Below, piece after piece: positions 1-8,161 of a stretch of 64,000 nt of DNA. The DNA is from Parafrankia irregularis. Its GTDB lineage: Bacteria > Actinomycetota > Actinomycetes > Frankiales > Frankiaceae. A program made the translations under genes and the position numbers. Each line of letters opens with the position of its first letter. The stretch's first letter is position 1. The notes beneath the pieces were generated by a model that saw only the letters and a list, made by a program, of their open reading frames with translations, was not told where the DNA came from and searched no databases. The stretch is taken from positions 47,518-111,517 of the forward strand of contig NZ_FAOZ01000005.1 of assembly GCF_001536285.1 (NCBI RefSeq). The letters run 5' to 3'.

Positions 1-45
1 CAACATGTCGGACACGGTGTCGACCTCCTGAAGGGTCGGTGCCGA

Positions 46-90
46 GGGCCGCCCCTGGTGCTGACTCACCGGAGGCGGCCCGCCCTCTTT
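46..90 (+). terminator. Rho-independent-type terminator
   Basis: GGGCCGCC at 46-53 pairs with GGCGGCCC at 74-81. A nested GGTG/CACC pair sits inside the loop, and a CTCTTTT tract follows at 85-90. The T-rich tail on the plus strand suggests it ends a plus-strand gene lying just left of the window. Confidence 0.5.
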
Positions 91-135
91 TCGGGCTACT
101 GGGCACGCTACACGCGGTCTTCCACCATCGGTAGT

Positions 136-156
136 CCTAGGGTGGTAGTCCCTAGG
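136..156. promoter_or_regulatory. Inverted repeat, probable operator of the HTH gene
   Basis: CCTAGGG at 136-142 and CCCTAGG at 150-156 are exact inverted repeats with a 7-nt spacer. The same stretch also reads as two imperfect direct copies of GTAGTCC(C)TAGG. It lies only 7-10 bp upstream of the GTG start codons at 163 and 166, so it could be an autoregulatory site. Function is inferred from position only. Confidence 0.4.
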
Positions 157-162
157 TTAGTA

Positions 163-387
163 GTGGTGGGCCGGCTGATCACGATCTCCGAGGTGCAGGA
201 GCTACTGCGCCCGTCGTCGCCGGACGGGCACCTCTCCCGCCGCCGCGCGGACCAGATCACGAGGAAGGTCGGCTTCCCGGAGCCCGCGCAGAAGACCCCG
301 GCCGGCCGCTTCTGGGACGAGGACGACGTCCGCACGTGGATCGCGGCGAACCGCTCGTCAGACGACACCGACCTCGACAACGGATAA
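163..387 (+). CDS. Small excisionase-like helix-turn-helix protein
   Basis: About 74 residues that begin with a MerR/HTH_17-like pattern (ITISEVQELL, then RADQITRKVGFPEP, then GRFWDEDDVRTWI). This is the layout of phage or element excisionases and small DNA-binding regulators: a helix-turn-helix, a short wing ending in an aromatic residue, and a final helix. I chose GTG 163 or 166 because the domain starts there; the longer frame from 58 would read through the inverted repeat at 136-156. Together with the nearby tRNA at 1318-1394 this suggests the remnant or end of an integrative element, although no integrase is visible in the window. The acidic tail (SSDDTDLDNG) has no recognised role. It could equally be an ordinary chromosomal regulator. 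Confidence 0.6.
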   Translation: MVGRLITISEVQELLRPSSPDGHLSRRRADQITRKVGFPEPAQKTPAGRFWDEDDVRTWIAANRSSDDTDLDNG

Positions 388-533
388 CAGCACCCCACCG
401 CGAACATCATCCGGGCGGACACAGGCGACACCGATCGTCACGTGATGGCCGGAGGACAGGCGGGAACTCTCGACTCCATATCGATCATCATGTGACAGTG
501 AGGATGTGGGGTGAGGTGGGAGAGTGCTTCCTT

Positions 534-1052
534 GTGAATCACGAGCAGCACATCCCGGCTCCTACCCCGCGGCTCGCGTTCCGCCCGATGACCACAGGCG
601 ACCTTGACGACATGGCCGCGCTCCTCGGCGACCCGGACGTGATGCGGTACTACCCGCGGACCAAAGGCCGTGACGAAGCCATGGCCTGGATCGACTGGAA
701 CCAGCGCCTCTACCGGCAGGAAGGCTTCGGGCTCTGGCTGGTCACGCTCCGGTCCACCGGCGAGTTCATCGGTGACTGCGGCCTGACCCCCCAGGAAATC
801 GAAGGGACCACCGACATCGAGATCGGCTACCACCTGCGCACCGACGCCCAACGCCGCGGCTACGCCACCGAAGCCGCCACCGCCTGCCGAGACCTCGCCC
901 GCGACATCCTCGATATCAAGCGCCTCATCGCGATCATCCACCCAGATAACATCCCTTCCCAGCGCGTCGCCGAGAAGACCGGCCTCGCCCACGAACGCGA
1001 CGCCCAGACCCGTGCGGGCCAGGCGGTACGCATCTACGCCACAGCCTTGTGA
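534..1052 (+). CDS. GNAT-family N-acetyltransferase (RimJ/RimL-like)
   Basis: A GNAT domain fills the protein. It opens with TPRLAFRPMTTGDLDDMAALLGDPDVMRYY and has a central strand motif GLWLV...FIGDCGL. The acetyl-CoA pyrophosphate loop is RRGYATEAA, close to the usual (Q/R)xxGxA. The C-terminal VAEKTGL helix is typical of the RimJ/RimL group (Acetyltransf_3), which acetylates N-termini or small amines from acetyl-CoA; the actual substrate cannot be told. GTG 534 is preferred because GGGAGAG at 518-524 is a suitable Shine-Dalgarno sequence and homologous proteins start just before the TPRL strand. An upstream ATG at 504 is possible. The gene sits between the HTH gene and the tRNA and may belong to the same insertion. 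Confidence 0.8.
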   Translation: MNHEQHIPAPTPRLAFRPMTTGDLDDMAALLGDPDVMRYYPRTKGRDEAMAWIDWNQRLYRQEGFGLWLVTLRSTGEFIGDCGLTPQEIEGTTDIEIGYHLRTDAQRRGYATEAATACRDLARDILDIKRLIAIIHPDNIPSQRVAEKTGLAHERDAQTRAGQAVRIYATAL

Positions 1053-1317
1053 CAGCCAGGGCGCGACCACCCGCAACCGGGGCCGAGGCATCCTCGGCCA
1101 CGGCGAGACGGGCGCAGAGGACCGGTCAGCGCGCCCATCGATCCCGGCGATTTGCCTCCTCCGGGCCGGCCAAGCAGATGCGTCGACAGCCAACGACGAG
1201 CGGCATCGAAGATCAACGATGGCGGTCGACAGCTTCGCAAAGCGTGGGGTTTCCGTGGGGTTTGCGATCTTCAGGGCCTGCCCAGTGGGCTCAAAAGTGG
1301 CTATCTACCAGGGGTTT

Positions 1318-1394
1318 TGGTGGGGCGGGTGGGGCTCGAACCCACGACCGACGGATTATGAGTCCGCTGCTCTGACCGGCTGAGCTACCGCCCC
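1318..1394 (-). tRNA. tRNA with CAU anticodon (elongator tRNA-Met, or tRNA-Ile2)
   Basis: Read on the minus strand, the acceptor stem GGGGCGG (1388-1394) pairs with CCGCCCC (1322-1328), followed by discriminator A and an encoded CCA (1318-1320). The D arm AGCTCAGCCGGTCAGAGC, an anticodon stem GCGGA/TCCGT around loop CTCATAA, and the T arm with GGTTCGAGCC are all present. The anticodon is CAU. Elongator Met is the most likely identity, but a CAU tRNA can also be Ile2 with lysidine at position 34. The region beyond its 3' end (1053-1317) has no gene; it holds an inverted repeat CGCAAA/TTTGCG at about 1236-1266 around two GTGGGGTTT copies. Confidence 0.93.
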
Positions 1395-1602
1395 CGATGA
1401 GCCACCCTCGGTGTGAGGATGGCACTGCAAGCGTAGCGGTCCGGATCGGGCGTGGGTCACGCGGTCGGTGATCGGGTCGGGTCCGGGGTGTAGGCCGCTC
1501 GACCTGCTGCGGCCCAGGCGCGGTGCGGTGCGGTGCGGCCCAGGCGCGGTGCCGTCGATGTGGCCCGGCGACGGGTCCGGGGTGTGCGGGGCGGTTGGTG
1601 GG

Positions 1603-3747
1603 TCAGGGTCTGGGCTGGTCCGATGGTTCGCGGGTCGCCAGGCGGCGTTGGAGGGCGGCGTGGCGGTACTGGTAGTAGGGGCCGGCCTTGCGCAGGACGG
1701 TACGGCGGCGGGCGTCGTCCAGGAAGGCCATCAGCCGGAGCGGGGTTCGGCCGGTGAGTGCCAGCCAGCAGACGGTGGCGGAGTACAGCGATGATCGGGT
1801 GGAGGCCAGGCCGACCAGGGCGACGGAGATTCCGCCGGCGAGGCCGGTCGCCGCGCCGTTCACGACGGTGACGGCGAGGCCGACGGCGAGGCCGGTCGCG
1901 GTTCCGCTGACCAGCCCGGTTAATCGGTCGTACCGAAGCAGCGCCCGGGCGGCGGTGGCGCGGGTCAGGTCTGCGGGTGGTGTCAGGCTCGCCAGGGTGG
2001 CGGTGACCAGCGCGGAGCCCGCGAGGCCTCCCGCGACACCGCCCGCGACGCCCTCGGTCAGGGCGTGGACGGGGTCCGTCCCGAGGCCGGCGGCGAGGCC
2101 GTAGACGCAGCCGGCCAGGATGCCGCCGAGTGCGCCGAGCGGGAGCGCGAACAGCAGGCCGGTACGGATGTCCGCCGTGGCGGGCCAGGTGAGGGCGACT
2201 CTGCGCGGTTCGGTGAACAGTCCGCCTGACCGGCGTACCGCGTAGGCCTGGATGAACGCGGCCATGGTGCCGTCGGCGACGCCGACTGCGAAGCCGGCGA
2301 CCAGGGTGGCCGCTGTTCCCGCCAGGATTCCGGTGACGAGTGCGAGCAGCAGCCGTGAGCCCGCTGTTCCGAGCCGCCACCAGGCGAGGTCGTAGGCGGG
2401 GGTTGCTCCGGGACGTTCCTCGTGGACCAGTCGTCGGGCGAGATAGCGGTGGTATCGCAGCGCCTGGTCGGCGTTCCAGGCGGAGCGCTGGTTTCCGGAA
2501 CGTGTGGTCGCTTCGGTTCCGGGATAGACGGCGCCGATCAGTCCGTCCAGGAGATGGTTCTCGATCGATTCCTGGTCGGGAAACCTGGCCTGGTCGCAGA
2601 GCTCCGCCGGGTGGGCCGCCGAGGAGCGGTGGTAGTTCGAGCGGGCGAGGGAGAGCATCAACGGCAGGCTCAGTGTGCGGACGAGGGGGGCGGTGGTGGA
2701 CGTCGCGATGAGCGAGCAGACCGCGGACCAGCGGTTCGGGTCGGTTCCGGCCGCGGCGTCCAGGACGGCGATCATCTCGTCGCCATCGAGTGGGAGGACT
2801 TCGACGGCGGGGGTCGCCTCGATCGGGGTTCCGGCTCCGTCCGGTGATATCGCCGCGGCGTAGGCGGCGGTCTGCCAGACGACCACCAGCGGGTCTCCTG
2901 CCCGCAGCGCGCGGTTGATCGACCGGATCGCGTCCGTCTGGGAGGCGGGGGCGAGCGTGTCCAGGCCGTCGATGACCGGGAGGAGGAGGCCGGTTTCGCG
3001 GAGTCTTCGCACCGCCGTGACCGTCCGACCGGCACGCGAGCCACCGGCGTTCGAGACGGGCGCGCCCAGCGCGGGATGGCAGCGGACGAGCTCTGCTTCG
3101 AACCACGCCCAGAAGCTCTGGTTCGTCGGGTCCCAGGATCCGGCGTCGACGAGGACGGGTACCGGTGCCTGTGCGGTCTCCCGTGCGGCCAGCAGGTCGA
3201 GGACGAGGTGGATGGCGACCACGGTCTTTCCGGCTCCGCTGTCGCCGACTATCGCCAGGCGCCGGGTCGGGATCTGCCGGTACCGGTCGGCCAGGTGCTC
3301 CTGGCGGCCGTCGAGCAGATGGGGCTGCCAGTCCGGGGCGGTGTTCCCGCTCCGGACGCGCCCGGGGGCGACCGCCGCGAGCCGGCGCACCGCGCAGGTG
3401 GGAGCGCTGACGCTCGCCGACGCGCTCGTCGCCGCCAGCCGAAGCGAGTACATCGCGCCGCCGGTGAGGCCGCGGTGGACGAGTTCGTCCTCCCACCGCA
3501 CCCGCACCCGGGCTGCCAGTTCGGTCAGGAGCCGCGGCAGGTTCTCGGCGGTGTGCTCCGCGGTGGCGGCGACCGACGAGCCGCCGACGAAGGCGATGAT
3601 CGCCAGGGCGAGGCTCGCCGCGGCGAGCAGGCGGTCCACCCCGGCCCAGTTCCACAGGAGTGCGGGGGTGATGACGCTCCCGAACACGGCGGTGAGGCCC
3701 GCGAGCCGAGCTCGGTTGACCCGCCGGAGGCGCGAAATCCGCGACAT
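1603..3747 (-). CDS. NACHT-type STAND NTPase with membrane segments
   Basis: 714 residues. Two hydrophobic segments lie near the N-terminus (about 14-56). A P-loop NTPase domain follows: Walker A GDSGAGKT at 168-175 and Walker B LLPVIDGLDTL about 110 residues later, as in NACHT proteins. The C-terminal third is a run of glycine/alanine-rich membrane helices (GILAGTAATLVAGFAVGV, GALGGILAGCVYGLAAG, GVAGGVAGGLAGSAL, and others). STAND NTPases are signal-controlled switches, and bacterial NACHT proteins include antiphage sensors; here the C-terminal sensor or effector would be in the membrane. The ATG at 3747 follows GGTGGA at a workable spacing. It is transcribed alone, away from the DUF262-HEPN pair. 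Actinomycetes often carry many paralogues of this architecture, so a regulatory rather than immune role is possible. Confidence 0.75.
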   Translation of the reverse strand: MSRISRLRRVNRARLAGLTAVFGSVITPALLWNWAGVDRLLAAASLALAIIAFVGGSSVAATAEHTAENLPRLLTELAARVRVRWEDELVHRGLTGGAMYSLRLAATSASASVSAPTCAVRRLAAVAPGRVRSGNTAPDWQPHLLDGRQEHLADRYRQIPTRRLAIVGDSGAGKTVVAIHLVLDLLAARETAQAPVPVLVDAGSWDPTNQSFWAWFEAELVRCHPALGAPVSNAGGSRAGRTVTAVRRLRETGLLLPVIDGLDTLAPASQTDAIRSINRALRAGDPLVVVWQTAAYAAAISPDGAGTPIEATPAVEVLPLDGDEMIAVLDAAAGTDPNRWSAVCSLIATSTTAPLVRTLSLPLMLSLARSNYHRSSAAHPAELCDQARFPDQESIENHLLDGLIGAVYPGTEATTRSGNQRSAWNADQALRYHRYLARRLVHEERPGATPAYDLAWWRLGTAGSRLLLALVTGILAGTAATLVAGFAVGVADGTMAAFIQAYAVRRSGGLFTEPRRVALTWPATADIRTGLLFALPLGALGGILAGCVYGLAAGLGTDPVHALTEGVAGGVAGGLAGSALVTATLASLTPPADLTRATAARALLRYDRLTGLVSGTATGLAVGLAVTVVNGAATGLAGGISVALVGLASTRSSLYSATVCWLALTGRTPLRLMAFLDDARRRTVLRKAGPYYQYRHAALQRRLATREPSDQPRP

Positions 3748-4580
3748 TGAAGTTTTTCCACCTCAAGTTGGATGGACCTGGGGTTACCACCGGTGTTGTC
3801 CAGGCCGTGGATGGCCGAACCACCGGTCAGAAGGAGAAGCCGATGTCAGGGCGTTCCGGTGCGTTGGCACCGGCGCCGATATCGACGCACCTGCGCGGAT
3901 CGAGACTGCCCCGCCCGCGTTTCCTCGCGCTGCCTACGTGCCGCAGGAGTGGGGCCCGCTCCGGTTCGACCCCGGACGGGGAACCTCCGGACGATGCTCC
4001 ATGGACAGACCTCGTGCTTTCCGCCCTCATGATCCGACGATGCAGACCGTAGCACGATTGTGCTGATGCATGTGCATAAGCACCGTCAAACGACCGAGCA
4101 CGGCAAGCCCGGACGTGTCGCCGTGTCGATCGCGTCGATCGCGTCGACGCCGAAGAGCTGGCATGGGGACCGGCATCCCCGACCGACAATCACGTTAGGT
4201 CAGATGGACAAGTGCACGTGTTTCTCGACATCGCCAGCCGAGTTGCCGACGCCAGGGCACGTTGACGTGCGGAAACAGTCAGGGGCGAGCCTGGAAGTGC
4301 GAGTCGTGAATTCCGACCAAACGCGACCGGTGGCCGGCACCGATCACCTGAAGTAGCCGGCACCGGATCGAACGACCAGGTGGCAGTCCGGCACCGGGTG
4401 CCCTCGCCTCCGCGGCCGGCGACAAGAACCGAGCCGGTAGTAGGCTTCTCGCCGGGATGAGGCGCGGGATCGAGACGTACGCGCTCGATGGTCGGGTAGC
4501 GGGCTGGGCCACGAGAACCCGCTCCTCGCCGACGAGCTGGCGCCCCGCGAGGTCGCCAGCGGGTCGGCGGTTCGAAGAAG
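3748..4580. other. Gene-poor interval between divergent genes
   Basis: This stretch of about 830 bp holds the upstream regions of the NACHT gene (minus) and the DUF262 gene (plus). Short open frames exist (for example 4060-4356 plus) but have no recognisable domain or convincing ribosome site. Small features visible are a short direct repeat TCGATCGCG around 4126-4145 and an imperfect palindrome TGCTGATGCATGTGCATAAGCA-like near 4061-4082. I see no RNA gene. Confidence 0.5.
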
Positions 4581-5792
4581 GTGACTGAGACGACCGGAAC
4601 CGTGCCGTTGCCTCCCGCCGAGGAAGGCCGCGATTCCGCAGATAGCCGTGGTCCCGCAGACGGCCGGGGATCCGCAGACGGCCGGGGATCCGCAGACGGC
4701 CGCGACTCGGAGGAACTGCTCGCCGAGGATGTCGCCGAGCTGCAGGAGGTGGATCCCGATCCGCCCCAGATCAGCTACAGCGGCACCGACTTCGATATCG
4801 AGGGAATCGTTCGCCGGCACGACCGGGGCGACATCGTGGTGCCGTCGTTCGGCAACGACGATCCGAGCATCGAGACCGCGGGATTCCAGCGCGAGTTCGT
4901 CTGGAAGCGCAGCCAGATGGACCGGTTCATCGAGTCGCTGCTGCTCGGCTATCCCATCCCGGGGATTTTCCTCGTCCAGCAGCAGGACCGCCGTTATCTC
5001 GTCCTGGACGGGCAGCAGCGCATCAGGACGCTGAGCCTCTTCTACGGTGGCAGCATCGGCAACCGCGAGTTCGCGCTGCAGAACGTCGCCCCCCGTTTCC
5101 GGGATCTCACGTACAGCACACTTTCGGACGAACAGCGCCGCACCCTCGACAACACCTTCATCCAGGCGACCGTCGTCCGGACGGACGGGACGACGCAGTC
5201 GCTCGACGGTGTCTACCAGATCTTCGAGCGGCTGAACTCGGGTGGCACCCAGCTCACCCCGCACGAGATCCGCGTCGCGCTCTACGCCGGCGAGTTCATC
5301 AGGTTCCTGACCGCGCTGAACGACAAGCCGGCCTGGCGGGCGCTCTACGGCCCGCGCTCCCCTCGGCTGCGCGACCAGGAGATCGTGCTCAGGTTCATCG
5401 CGCTCTACATCTCGCCCGGCAACTACCGACGTCCGCTCAAGAAGTACCTCAACGACTTCGTCGGGACCCACCGGGACCTCGATGACCTGCCGGTGGAGCT
5501 CATCGAGCGGCGTTTCACCCGGGCGACGGAGCTGGTGCTGGCCGACGCCGGGAGAAACGCGCTGCGTGCTCGGGGCCGCCAGTTGAACGCCTCTCTCACC
5601 GAGGCTCTGCTGGTGGGTCTGGCCCGCCGGCTCGACGCCGGTGACGAGCCGAGCGCCGGCCAGGTGAGCATGGCGATCACGAACCTGCTCGGCGAACCCG
5701 GGATCGACTACGTGACCACCCGGGCCACCGCGGACGAGGACAGTGTGCGCAGGCGTCTCGGACTGGCCACGAGGGCCTTCTCCCGCATCTGA
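4581..5792 (+). CDS. DUF262 (GmrSD-N/ParB-like nuclease fold) protein
   Basis: 403 residues from a GTG start. The first 60 residues are acidic and repetitive: PADGRGSADGRGSADGR at about 25-41, encoded by near-perfect 18-bp tandem repeats at 4660-4710. The DUF262 domain begins near residue 68 with FDIEGIVRRHDRGDIVVPSF and continues through FQREFVWKRSQMDRFIESLLLGYPIPGIF to the signature DGQQR at 143-147, which is the ParB/Srx-like NTP-binding or nuclease motif. The C-terminal part is helical. DUF262 proteins occur in type IV restriction (GmrSD) and in other defence modules. The next gene starts 2 nt after the stop and encodes a HEPN protein, a pairing that implies a functional unit. The GmrD-type HNH domain (DUF1524) is absent, so this is not a complete GmrSD enzyme. 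Confidence 0.82.
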   Translation: MTETTGTVPLPPAEEGRDSADSRGPADGRGSADGRGSADGRDSEELLAEDVAELQEVDPDPPQISYSGTDFDIEGIVRRHDRGDIVVPSFGNDDPSIETAGFQREFVWKRSQMDRFIESLLLGYPIPGIFLVQQQDRRYLVLDGQQRIRTLSLFYGGSIGNREFALQNVAPRFRDLTYSTLSDEQRRTLDNTFIQATVVRTDGTTQSLDGVYQIFERLNSGGTQLTPHEIRVALYAGEFIRFLTALNDKPAWRALYGPRSPRLRDQEIVLRFIALYISPGNYRRPLKKYLNDFVGTHRDLDDLPVELIERRFTRATELVLADAGRNALRARGRQLNASLTEALLVGLARRLDAGDEPSAGQVSMAITNLLGEPGIDYVTTRATADEDSVRRRLGLATRAFSRI

Positions 5793-5793
5793 G

Positions 5794-6378
5794 ATGGGCA
5801 CCGGACAGATGGGCACCAGTCAGACGGGCGGCAACCAGACGGGCAGCAGCCAGACGGGCGGCAGAGGGCCGCGCCGCCATGCCCGCGAGGAGTGGCCGCC
5901 CGCCGAGACCCAGCTCATTCTCGGTCGCCTCGGGGAGTTATCGGCCCTGGTGCAGGAACAGGCGCGGATCCCCGACAACCAGGAAGTCGCGTCGTGGCTG
6001 GCCCGGCTGCTCGTGGTCCGCAGCTGCGGCTATCTGGAGCAGACCGTCGTCGTGACCTCCCGGGCCTACATCAGCCGGACGTCCAACGGCATGGTGCGAA
6101 ACTTCGCGCTGGGTGCGCTGAAACGCGCGCCGAACCCCAGCGCCGACGCTCTGGGAGAGCTGGCGCTGCGCTTCGATCCGGCGCTGAAGTCCGAACTGAG
6201 AGCCCTGCTCGGGGCGAACGACCAGCGGTTGAGACGTGAGCTGAACTATCTGGTCGAGCTGCGGAACAAGATCGCCCATGGGCAGAACGAGAACGTCGGT
6301 GTGGCCAAGGCGCTGATCCTCAAGGAAGTCGCCTGCGAGGTCGCCGACTGGTACATCCTTCGCTTCCGGCCGCGCTGA
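5794..6378 (+). CDS. HEPN-domain protein, probable partner of the DUF262 protein
   Basis: 194 residues from the ATG one base after the upstream stop codon. The first 25 residues are a Gly/Gln/Thr repeat (GTSQTGGNQTGSSQTGG) encoded by short tandem repeats. The rest is all-helical and resembles the RiboL-PSP/MAE-type HEPN families. The hallmark R-x4-H is present as RNKIAH at 157-162 within ELNYLVELRNKIAHGQNE. In HEPN toxins this Arg and His form the RNase active site of a dimer. Close coupling to the DUF262 gene suggests a two-gene abortive-infection or toxin-antitoxin module. Which gene is the effector cannot be read from sequence; the intact RxxxxH favours the HEPN protein as an RNase. Homologous HEPN proteins also serve non-toxic roles. 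Confidence 0.72.
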   Translation: MGTGQMGTSQTGGNQTGSSQTGGRGPRRHAREEWPPAETQLILGRLGELSALVQEQARIPDNQEVASWLARLLVVRSCGYLEQTVVVTSRAYISRTSNGMVRNFALGALKRAPNPSADALGELALRFDPALKSELRALLGANDQRLRRELNYLVELRNKIAHGQNENVGVAKALILKEVACEVADWYILRFRPR

Positions 6379-6590
6379 GACCTTCCGCACGCCGTGCCAC
6401 GGCGATCTCGGCACGGCCGCCTGGCTCGGCCATCTGGAACGGCCGCCCGGCGCGACCGTCTCTCTCTCCCCCCAGTCGGCGAGAGTGCTACTGCCCACCT
6501 TTGCTGACACCACGGCGGTGTTCCCTCGTAGCGTCACCATGGCCCCGCAATGCGGATGGGGTGACCTGTTTCGCTAGGAAAGGCACGACG

Positions 6591-6746
6591 ATGGCGGATG
6601 TATCGGTGCGTCTGCCGGCCGAGGCCGGCACTGAGATCGTCTTGAATCTGTCTCTCTCCCAGGCAGTCCGGCTGATCGAATCCCTCACGGGCAGGGTCGC
6701 GGACGTGATGACCAAGCCCGAGCGGGTGGGAGTCGGTTCGCGCTGA
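6591..6746 (+). CDS. 51-residue protein of unknown function
   Basis: Starts at ATG 6591 with a clear Shine-Dalgarno AGGAAAGG at 6576-6583. The product has an amphipathic pattern: MADVSVRLPAEAGTEIVLNL, then SLSQAVRLIESLTGRVADVM. This suggests a beta strand pair followed by a helix, but I recognise no family. Codon use matches its neighbours. It stands alone between the HEPN gene and an SDR gene, both on the same strand, with gaps of about 210 and 95 bp. Coding status rests on the ribosome site and codon bias only. Confidence 0.5.
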   Translation: MADVSVRLPAEAGTEIVLNLSLSQAVRLIESLTGRVADVMTKPERVGVGSR

Positions 6747-6841
6747 GCGGAGACGACCCGCGCTGAGCGGAGGCGGCCCGCCTGCTGCGGTGGGCTGAAC
6801 ATCCACTGGTCGCACCGGCCCGGTACGCCGATGGTGGGCGC

Positions 6842-7603
6842 ATGACGAACACATCGACGCACCGTGTTGCGGTCGTCACCGGTGGCTCCCGCGGCATCGG
6901 CCGTGAGGTGGCCCTGAGGCTCGCCGCGGACGGTTTCGCGGTCGTCGTCGGGTACGCCGGTCGGACGGACGCGGCGCAGGACACCGTGGCCGCCGCCGAG
7001 GCCGCCGCCGAGGCCGCCGGCGCCGGGGGTTCGGCGATCCCCGCGCAGGCCGACGTCGCCGACAAGCGCGCCGTCGCGGGCATGTTCGACGCGGCCGAGG
7101 CGGAGTTCGGCGGGGTCGACGTCGTCGTGCACGCCGCTGGCAGGATGCCCCTGTCGACCGTCGCCGACCTGGATCTGGCGGTGCTCGACGAGTTGTACCG
7201 CACGAACATCCGCGGCACCTTCGTCGTCGCCCAGCAGGCAGCCCGCCGGCTGCGCCGAGGCGGGAGCCTGATCACCTTCTCGACGTCGATTCTCGGGCTC
7301 GCCCTCCCCCGCTACGGCCCGTACGCGGCCAGCAAGGGCGCCGTCGAGGGCCTCACCCTGATCCTGGCCCGGGAGCTGCGCGGCCGGGACGTGACCGTCA
7401 ACGCCGTCGCACCCGGCCCCACCGCGACCGACCTGTTCCTGCACGGCAAGGACGAGCAGACGATCGCCCGGCTGGCCGCGCAGCCGCCGCTGGAACGCCT
7501 GGGCACCCCGGCCGACATCGCCGGTGTCGTCGCCTTCCTCGCGAGCCCCGCAGGCCACTGGGTCAACGGCCAGAACATCCGCGTCAACGGCGGCATCGTC
7601 TGA
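6842..7603 (+). CDS. Short-chain dehydrogenase/reductase (SDR), classical
   Basis: 253 residues, the usual length for classical SDRs. The NAD(P)-binding motif is TGGSRGIGREVALRLAADG at about residues 12-30. The structural motif appears as HAAGRMP (equivalent to NNAG), followed by a catalytic Ser in TFSTSILG and the Tyr/Lys pair in YGPYAASKGAVEG. It ends with the FabG-like WVNGQNIRVNGGIV. The small residue after the first strand (SRGIGR with Arg) suggests NADPH preference. The substrate is unknown; this group includes 3-oxoacyl-ACP reductases and many ketoreductases. It is a single gene with no obvious operon partner and converges on the polysaccharide cluster. Confidence 0.9.
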   Translation: MTNTSTHRVAVVTGGSRGIGREVALRLAADGFAVVVGYAGRTDAAQDTVAAAEAAAEAAGAGGSAIPAQADVADKRAVAGMFDAAEAEFGGVDVVVHAAGRMPLSTVADLDLAVLDELYRTNIRGTFVVAQQAARRLRRGGSLITFSTSILGLALPRYGPYAASKGAVEGLTLILARELRGRDVTVNAVAPGPTATDLFLHGKDEQTIARLAAQPPLERLGTPADIAGVVAFLASPAGHWVNGQNIRVNGGIV

Positions 7604-7675
7604 CCTCACGGGGCAGCGTCACCCGCCCTGCCGGGCCACCGAGCCCAGGCCGCACGACCGGCGGCGGGCACATGT

Positions 7676-8161
7676 TCACGTTCGCCGCGGTGTTCGTGCC
7701 GACGACGAGGGGACGGGGCCGTGTGCCTCGCTGCTCGCGAGTTCGTCACGCTGCTGGCTGAGGAAGCGGCGCAGCTCCGTGCTGGACGTGTGGACGGTGT
7801 ACGGGAAGTAGACGACGCGGGCGCCGACCGTGGCCAGGTCGGCTTCCAGCTTCCGTCCTTTCGGGGTGTGCTGCCAGTCGTCGCCCTTGAACAGGACGTC
7901 GTAGTGGACCGCCGGCCACATGGCGAACTTGTCGTGATGGGAGTCGACGACGACCTCGTCGACCAGGCGCAGGCTGCCGACGATCTCGAGGCGTTCCGCG
8001 AGCGGAACGACGGGCAGGTGGCCTTTCACCGCGAGTACGACCTCGTCGGTCACCACTCCCACGACGAGATGGTCGCAGGCCCCCCGGGCACGGCGGATGA
8101 TGTTCAGGTGCCCGATGTGGAACATGTCGTAGACACCGGGAACGTAGCCGACGACGGTCAT
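7676..8161 (-). CDS. Cytidylyltransferase-like nucleotidyltransferase
   Basis: 161 residues starting at ATG 8161, overlapping the upstream gene by 4 nt (ATGA). The HxGH signature of the TagD/GCT family is FHIGHLNIIRRA near residue 16, and the second nucleotide-binding motif is SSTELRRF (equivalent to ISTTxI) near residue 130. These enzymes join CTP to glycerol-3-phosphate, a polyol phosphate or a similar alcohol phosphate to make a CDP-activated unit. The gene directly follows a CDP-alcohol phosphatidyltransferase gene, so the two probably activate and transfer the same alcohol, either to a lipid or to the cell-surface polymer. The C-terminal 20 residues are low complexity. The exact substrate cannot be assigned. 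Confidence 0.83.
   Translation of the reverse strand: MTVVGYVPGVYDMFHIGHLNIIRRARGACDHLVVGVVTDEVVLAVKGHLPVVPLAERLEIVGSLRLVDEVVVDSHHDKFAMWPAVHYDVLFKGDDWQHTPKGRKLEADLATVGARVVYFPYTVHTSSTELRRFLSQQRDELASSEAHGPVPSSSARTPRRT

Noticed and set aside
1457..3823. 788-codon minus-strand open frame rich in Arg/Pro overlapping the NACHT gene
   Set aside because: Composition is that of an out-of-frame GC-rich shadow. The 714-residue frame carries all NACHT motifs.
4060..4356. 98-codon open frame in the gap before the DUF262 gene
   Set aside because: No ribosome site, no domain and atypical codon use for this genome.
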